Shown here: positions 7,272 through 11,056 of the stretch, piece after piece
Layout: each line of letters opens with the position of its first letter
How positions within the stretch are numbered: position 1 is the first letter of the stretch
Assembly: GCA_002684695.1 (NCBI GenBank)
Contig: NYVQ01000070.1
Span: forward strand, 1 to 11,056
Direction: 5' to 3'
DNA length: 11,056 bases
Source: SAR116 cluster bacterium
Lineage (GTDB): Bacteria > Pseudomonadota > Alphaproteobacteria > Puniceispirillales > GCA-002684695
Made by a program: the position numbers and the translations under genes
Notes under the pieces: generated by a model
The model's database searches: none
Told to the model about the DNA's origin: nothing
The model's input: the letters and a program-made list of their open reading frames with translations, nothing else

Positions 7272-8090
7272 TTAAATTTTCTTTAGTTTATTATATATTA
7301 AATTTGAAGATGTACACAATAGTTGGCCTGAATAATTATAATAAAAATTTTTTTCTTTTGGTTTCAAATATATATTACAACCAGCTGATTTTGCTAAATT
7401 AAAAACAGGTGAATGATCCCATGGGGTAATATATTTATGAAGTAAATAATCTATTTTTCCACAGACAAGTGCAACAATTTGAAAACCAGCACAACGAATG
7501 TTTTTAGCTATAGTAAAGCCATTATTGTCTTTTTGCGGGCAAAAATCTTTAAAAAGATTATCTTCAATAAAATTAACTCCTTTTACTACTTCAAATTGCA
7601 ATTCATTGTTTTTACGAAAAACTTTTATTTTACTTTTGTCGTCTCTAAAAATTACTGAAGAATTAAGGTTTGAGTAACAAAAAATTTTAAAAATTGGAAA
7701 ATATAACCAGCTTGCAATTGGAATTCTAGATTTACAAAGAGAAATCATAATACAGAATTTATCTAAATTATTCACATAGTTATATGTTCCATCTATTGGA
7801 TCACAAGTCCATGTGTAATCTGATACAAGGTTATCAGAATATCCAATTTCGCTGTAACTTTCCTCACCAATAAAGTTTGATCCTTTAATAAGATTTAGTA
7901 ATTTTGGTTTTAAAAATTTTTCCGTATTCCTATCAGCTACAGTTACAAAGTCATCTAATCTAGATTTAAAGGAAATTTGTTCTTTTTTTAATTTACCGTA
8001 TAGAGGTAATATTATTTCTTTCGAAACCTGAATTAAGTTTTCATATATAAGTTCATCATATAAATTAGTATTCATTTCAATTTTATTCAT
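7272..8090 (-). CDS. Inositol monophosphatase family phosphatase
   Basis: Mg-dependent, Li-sensitive-type phosphatase fold of 272 residues, usual for the family. Metal ligands are in place: DDFVTVADRNTE (46-57), GEES (75-78), DPIDGTYNY (97-105) and TPWDHSP (221-227, with Asp224). The final motif normally reads WDxAAG; here Gly is replaced by Val (WDHSPV), a mild departure at the substrate-binding helix. Family members include SuhB (inositol phosphate), CysQ (PAP), HisN (histidinol phosphate) and uncharacterised alphaproteobacterial groups. The C-terminal layout (RCAGFQIVALVCGKIDYLLH, then PWDH) resembles the last of these, so no substrate is assigned. Its ATG directly abuts the hflX stop (TAA-ATG), pointing to translational coupling; a second Met at codon 6 is an alternative start. 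The dehydrogenase gene follows downstream. Confidence 0.9.
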   Translation of the reverse strand: MNKIEMNTNLYDELIYENLIQVSKEIILPLYGKLKKEQISFKSRLDDFVTVADRNTEKFLKPKLLNLIKGSNFIGEESYSEIGYSDNLVSDYTWTCDPIDGTYNYVNNLDKFCIMISLCKSRIPIASWLYFPIFKIFCYSNLNSSVIFRDDKSKIKVFRKNNELQFEVVKGVNFIEDNLFKDFCPQKDNNGFTIAKNIRCAGFQIVALVCGKIDYLLHKYITPWDHSPVFNLAKSAGCNIYLKPKEKNFYYNYSGQLLCTSSNLIYNKLKKI

Positions 8091-9362
8091 TTAATTAAAT
8101 ACAATAGCATCAGTAAATTTTGACTTCATCCTTTCAAGATTAACCCTTGAAATATTTATTAAGATTTTATAGTTACCGTGTTTATTGACTTTTTTTTCTA
8201 TTACTTTGCTATTCTTATAAAGCCAATTCAATATAAAACCTGAATTTCCATTTAAAGTTAGTTTTATTTTTATATAGTTTGTTTCAAGTATTTTTTGAAT
8301 TTTAATTGAAATTTTTTCCAATCCTAGACCTTTTGTTGAAGAAACAAAAATTTCAGAATTATCAAGATTTGAAAAATTTTTATCAAAATCATATAAATCA
8401 ACTTTGTTGAAAATTTCAATTGTTTTATTTTGAATTTCTGTATCAATATTATTCAAAATTGTATATACATCTTTTGCCTCTTGATCCATGAAAGGTGATG
8501 ATAAATCTCTTACATGAATTATAATATCTGAGGATGAAATTTCTTCTAAAGTTGACTTAAAAGACTCAATTAACTCTGTCGGTAAATCGGAGATAAATCC
8601 TACTGTATCTGAAATTATAATCTTTTCATGGTTAGAACCTTTATAAATTCTCCTTGTAGGGTCTAAAGTTGCAAAAAGCATGTCTTTTGAAAAAACATTC
8701 TCATTTAACATTTTATTAAATAATGTTGATTTTCCAGCGTTTGTATAACCAACTATACTCACTGAAATAATTTCATTATCAAGCCTATTTTTATGCTGAA
8801 TATTTCTAGTATTTTGGACCTTTAATAACATAGTTTTAATTTTTTTTATTCTTTGGCTAAGCATTCTCTTATCCAACTCCAATTGAGTTTCACCTGGACC
8901 ACCCAAAAATCCAAATCCACCTCTTTGTCTTTCTAAGTGTGTCCAGGTCTTCACCAATCTACTTTTTTGATACAACAAATGAGCTAGTTCCACCTGAAGT
9001 TTTCCTTCATGAGATTTTGCTCTTTTACCAAAGATTTCTAAAATTAGATTAGTTCTATCAATTACTTTTAAATCAAAATAATTCTCAAGATTTCTTTGTT
9101 GGATAGGTGATAATGTATTGTTAAAAATTACTAAATCTACTTGCTTTTCCTCAATTATTTTTTTGAAATCAAACAATAATCCTTTAGATAAAAAAAGACC
9201 AGATGATGGGTTTCTTAGTTTAAAAAATGAGGAATGTGAGATGTTAAGTTCAATAGACTTAGCTAAATTACAAATTTCAGTTAATTTATGTTTCGCTATA
9301 ATATCGGAAACATTATGTAAATTAATAGAAAGTATTAAACAGTTTAAATTATGATTATTCAG
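8091..9362 (-). CDS. hflX: GTPase HflX, full length only with a CTG start overlapping hfq
   Basis: Ribosome-associated GTPase that splits stalled or hibernating 70S ribosomes. From the CTG at 9362 the protein has 423 residues (E. coli 426). The Gly-rich linker RGGFGFLGGPGETQ (147-160) is followed by the G domain: GYTNAGKS (205-212), FATLDPTRR, DTVGF (252-256), NKVD (319-322) and SSTKG (341-345). The first canonical start is a TTG at 9176 (361 residues), but homology clearly continues upstream of it: LTEICNLAKSIEL and SSFFKLRNPSSGLFLSKG fit the N-terminal subdomain of HflX. No ATG, GTG or TTG lies in frame between 9176 and a TAG at 9371-9369. The CTG at 9362-9360 has an AGGA ten bases upstream and restores the expected length; ATT or ATA starts slightly downstream are possible. 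It overlaps hfq by eight bases. Gene identity is certain, start uncertain. Confidence 0.93.
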   Translation of the reverse strand: MNNHNLNCLILSINLHNVSDIIAKHKLTEICNLAKSIELNISHSSFFKLRNPSSGLFLSKGLLFDFKKIIEEKQVDLVIFNNTLSPIQQRNLENYFDLKVIDRTNLILEIFGKRAKSHEGKLQVELAHLLYQKSRLVKTWTHLERQRGGFGFLGGPGETQLELDKRMLSQRIKKIKTMLLKVQNTRNIQHKNRLDNEIISVSIVGYTNAGKSTLFNKMLNENVFSKDMLFATLDPTRRIYKGSNHEKIIISDTVGFISDLPTELIESFKSTLEEISSSDIIIHVRDLSSPFMDQEAKDVYTILNNIDTEIQNKTIEIFNKVDLYDFDKNFSNLDNSEIFVSSTKGLGLEKISIKIQKILETNYIKIKLTLNGNSGFILNWLYKNSKVIEKKVNKHGNYKILINISRVNLERMKSKFTDAIVFN

Positions 9363-9588
9363 TTTTTTCTATTCCTAAAGATATTGGCGCGGACGGCATA
9401 ATTGTAGAAATTGAATGTTTATAAACCAACTGAATATGAGTATCTCTCTTAAGAAGAATTGAAAAATTATCAAACCAAGTAATAATTCCCTGAAGTTTAA
9501 CACCATTTATTAGAAAAATAGTAACAGTCAGCTTATCTTTTCTAATCTGATTTAAAAAAGTTTCCTGTAAATTTTCATTTTTGTTCAT
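9355..9588 (-). CDS. hfq: RNA chaperone Hfq
   Basis: Hexameric Sm-like RNA chaperone that pairs small RNAs with mRNAs. The protein has 77 residues, typical of alphaproteobacteria, with only a short tail. It shows LQETFLNQIRKDK (7-19, with proximal-face Gln8 and a basic rim Arg16-Lys17), the Sm1 segment NGVKLQGIITWFDNFSILL (28-46, with Phe42) and the Sm2 segment YKHSISTI (56-63, containing the KH motif). All RNA-binding residues expected of a working Hfq are therefore present. The start is supported by an AGG nine bases upstream of the ATG, in the 44-base gap after trkA. The gene lies between trkA and hflX, the usual alphaproteobacterial order. The end overlaps the proposed hflX start, which would couple translation of the two. 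Confidence 0.97.
   Translation of the reverse strand: MNKNENLQETFLNQIRKDKLTVTIFLINGVKLQGIITWFDNFSILLKRDTHIQLVYKHSISTIMPSAPISLGIEKTE
9373..9376 (-). promoter_or_regulatory. Possible ribosome binding site for the CTG start of hflX
   Basis: The minus strand reads AGGA here, inside the last codons of hfq and ten bases ahead of the CTG at 9362. The spacing is slightly long but workable. No comparable sequence precedes the ATT and ATA codons further into the hflX frame. It supports, but does not prove, the CTG start. Confidence 0.35.
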
Positions 9589-9632
9589 TTTTCTCTACCT
9601 TTATAATATATGTTTTCAAGATAGACGAAAAA
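9589..9632 (-). promoter_or_regulatory. trkA-hfq gap holding the hfq ribosome binding site
   Basis: This 44-base gap is long for this window. On the minus strand it reads TTGAAA, then ATATATTATAAAGG, then the AGG ribosome binding site. A TATTAT/TATAAA box could serve as a -10 for a separate hfq promoter, but TTGAAA is too close to act as its -35. A gene-internal hfq promoter is therefore possible, not shown. Confidence 0.25.
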
Positions 9633-11012
9633 TTAAACCAAATCCATTCTTATAGATAAAATTGATTCAAGTTTTTTAATAGAATTATTATCTGAAAAAA
9701 CTACGATTATATCATTAACTTCTATAATAGTGCTTCCTTGTGGAATAATTAAATCATTTTCCCTAAAAACAGCGCCAACGCAAATTGACTTAGGTAACTT
9801 TAAATCTTTCAAAGGTTTCCCAACAATTTTGGATGATTCAAGGGCTCTTGCTTCTATAAACTCACCCTTATCTTCAATAATTGAATGAATTGCCTTTATA
9901 CTTCCACTTCTAATTTTTGATAGAATTGATGAGACTGTTATTTGTGCAGGACTAATAACTGAATTAACACCTAAAGTATTTATAAGGGGTATGTAACTTG
10001 GTTTATTAATTAATGTTACGGCTCTAGTTGCACCGCTTCTTTTTGCAAGCAAAGCAGATAGAATATTTACTTCATCATTGTTTGTTAAAGATACAAATGT
10101 TTCTACGTTCGAAATTCCTGCTTCAGTTAAAATATCTTGATCTAGCGCATCTCCATTTATAACAGAGATTTTAGAAAATTTTTCAGCTAAATGATTAGCT
10201 TGATCCCAGTTATTTTCTATGATCGAAATATTTATTTCTTTCATCTTATCATTTAATAAATTAATCGTATTTTTACCAATCTCTCCACCACCTGCAATAA
10301 TTATCGAATTTGCAGCTTTTTCTTCATGTCCAAATGCAACCATACATCTCATAATTTGATCTGCATCACATACAAAATACACTCTATCAAATGGTTCCAT
10401 TTTGTTAGATCCATCTCTAGTAATAATTATTTCACCAGCTCTAATAATAGCTACAATATTTATTTTTAAATCAGGGAAAATATCCTTCAAATGTTTTGTA
10501 GACACCCCAAGCAATGGACAATCTTCTTCACAAATAACGCCAATAATTTGCAACTTGCCATCCACAAAATTTCCTACATCAAATGCTCCAGGTAATTGTA
10601 ACCTTCTAGAAACGGCATCGGAAACCTCTAGTTCAGGTGAAATTTTAAAATCAATTGGCAGGTTTTCAGAATTATAAATTTTCTCAATTCTAGGATCTAA
10701 ATATGACTGTGATCTGATTCTCGCAATTTTTAGAGGTGTGGAAAACATAGAGTGAGCAATTTGACAAACTATCATGTTAACTTCATCTGATTGAGTGACG
10801 GCTATAATCATGTCAGCTTCTTCTATTCCTGCTTTTTGAAGCACTTCTGGATAAGACGCCAAGCCTTCCACACCACTAACATCACAGTGATCTAAAACTT
10901 TTCTAATTCTGTCTTGATTTTGATCAATTATTGTTACATCATTTTCTTCCTCAGATAAATGAGCTGCAATACTCTCTCCAACTTGACCAGCACCGCAAAT
11001 AATAATTTTCAT
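9633..11012 (-). CDS. trkA: Trk potassium uptake regulatory subunit TrkA
   Basis: Peripheral cytoplasmic NAD-binding subunit that gates the Trk/Ktr potassium channel. The protein has 459 residues (E. coli 458), in the duplicated RCK_N-TrkA_C arrangement. The first Rossmann half starts KIIICGAGQVGESIAAHL (2-19) with an acidic strand end at Asp30 (TIIDQN). The second starts SIIIAGGGEIGKNTINLL (236-253) with Glu266 at the equivalent place, so both halves look able to bind NAD. A TrkA_C module follows each half, the second containing VGKPLKDLKLP. The ATG at 11012 matches the family start, and an in-frame TAG at 11048-11046 excludes a long extension. There is no clear Shine-Dalgarno. The membrane partner TrkH/TrkG is not in the window; in many alphaproteobacteria ntrX or trkH precedes trkA, but the 44 bases left here are too few to tell. 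Confidence 0.96.
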   Translation of the reverse strand: MKIIICGAGQVGESIAAHLSEEENDVTIIDQNQDRIRKVLDHCDVSGVEGLASYPEVLQKAGIEEADMIIAVTQSDEVNMIVCQIAHSMFSTPLKIARIRSQSYLDPRIEKIYNSENLPIDFKISPELEVSDAVSRRLQLPGAFDVGNFVDGKLQIIGVICEEDCPLLGVSTKHLKDIFPDLKINIVAIIRAGEIIITRDGSNKMEPFDRVYFVCDADQIMRCMVAFGHEEKAANSIIIAGGGEIGKNTINLLNDKMKEINISIIENNWDQANHLAEKFSKISVINGDALDQDILTEAGISNVETFVSLTNNDEVNILSALLAKRSGATRAVTLINKPSYIPLINTLGVNSVISPAQITVSSILSKIRSGSIKAIHSIIEDKGEFIEARALESSKIVGKPLKDLKLPKSICVGAVFRENDLIIPQGSTIIEVNDIIVVFSDNNSIKKLESILSIRMDLV

Positions 11013-11056
11013 AATAAACCAGTATTCATTGTTATTATTTTTTATCTATAAATGAT
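11013..11056 (-). other. Short leader upstream of trkA
   Basis: AT-rich, with stops in all three minus-strand frames, so any upstream gene ends within or just beyond it. A six-codon reading frame (ATG at 11029, TGA at 11011-11009) ends on the trkA start as ATGA; this could be chance. No promoter or hairpin can be defended. Confidence 0.2.

Noticed and set aside
9009..9029. Possible fusion of hfq and hflX through a frameshift
   Set aside because: Hfq ends at its normal family length and with its own stop; the hflX frame has an in-frame TAG at 9371-9369. A CTG start overlapping hfq explains the layout without a fusion.
11009..11029. Six-codon reading frame ending on the trkA start (ATGA)
   Set aside because: Too short to judge and without a Shine-Dalgarno; such frames are frequent by chance in AT-rich leaders.
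1..11056. Mobile element, CRISPR array, tRNA/rRNA or defence system
   Set aside because: No direct-repeat array, terminal inverted repeat pair, transposase or integrase motif, tRNA-like fold or rRNA sequence was seen. Every stretch over 80 bases is accounted for by housekeeping genes.

Overview
The window looks like chromosomal DNA from a very AT-rich, streamlined alphaproteobacterium, plausibly a free-living marine lineage of SAR11/HIMB59 type. This is inferred from three things. The order trkA-hfq-hflX, and the mfd-sdhE / recG / DUF502 neighbourhood, are familiar alphaproteobacterial arrangements. Base composition is strongly AT-biased throughout. Spacing is extremely tight, with genes abutting or overlapping and the longest gene-free gap about 75 bases. 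The exact lineage cannot be named from the sequence alone. No RNA gene, insertion sequence, CRISPR array, prophage or other mobile element was seen.

Left part (1-4861). A minus-strand pair, sdhE then mfd (mfd runs off the left edge, so its C-terminal third is missing), is divergent from recG on the plus strand across only 30 bases. Mfd is the transcription-repair coupling translocase; SdhE is the flavinylation factor of succinate dehydrogenase, here with an altered RGxxE motif; RecG is the fork-reversal / branch-migration helicase. recG is split by a -1 frame change at an A6 run placed immediately before a stop codon. All helicase motifs are intact on both sides, so it could be slippage-expressed, freshly broken, or a base-call error.

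Middle (4858-6387). A two-pass DUF502 membrane protein (minus) overlaps the 3' end of recG and is divergent from mazG (plus), an NTP pyrophosphohydrolase. mazG in turn overlaps the 3' end of the next minus-strand gene.

Right part (6378-11012). Five minus-strand genes form an apparent operon, in transcription order trkA, hfq, hflX, an inositol-monophosphatase-family phosphatase, and a beta-hydroxyacid dehydrogenase. It joins potassium-uptake control (TrkA), the sRNA chaperone (Hfq), a ribosome-rescue GTPase (HflX) and two metabolic enzymes of uncertain substrate. HflX is the second oddity: its conserved N-terminal domain continues upstream of the first canonical start, and the best full-length start is a CTG that overlaps the end of hfq.

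No wholly new multi-gene system is visible. The two observations most worth checking are the recG slippery-site frameshift and the non-canonical start of hflX.
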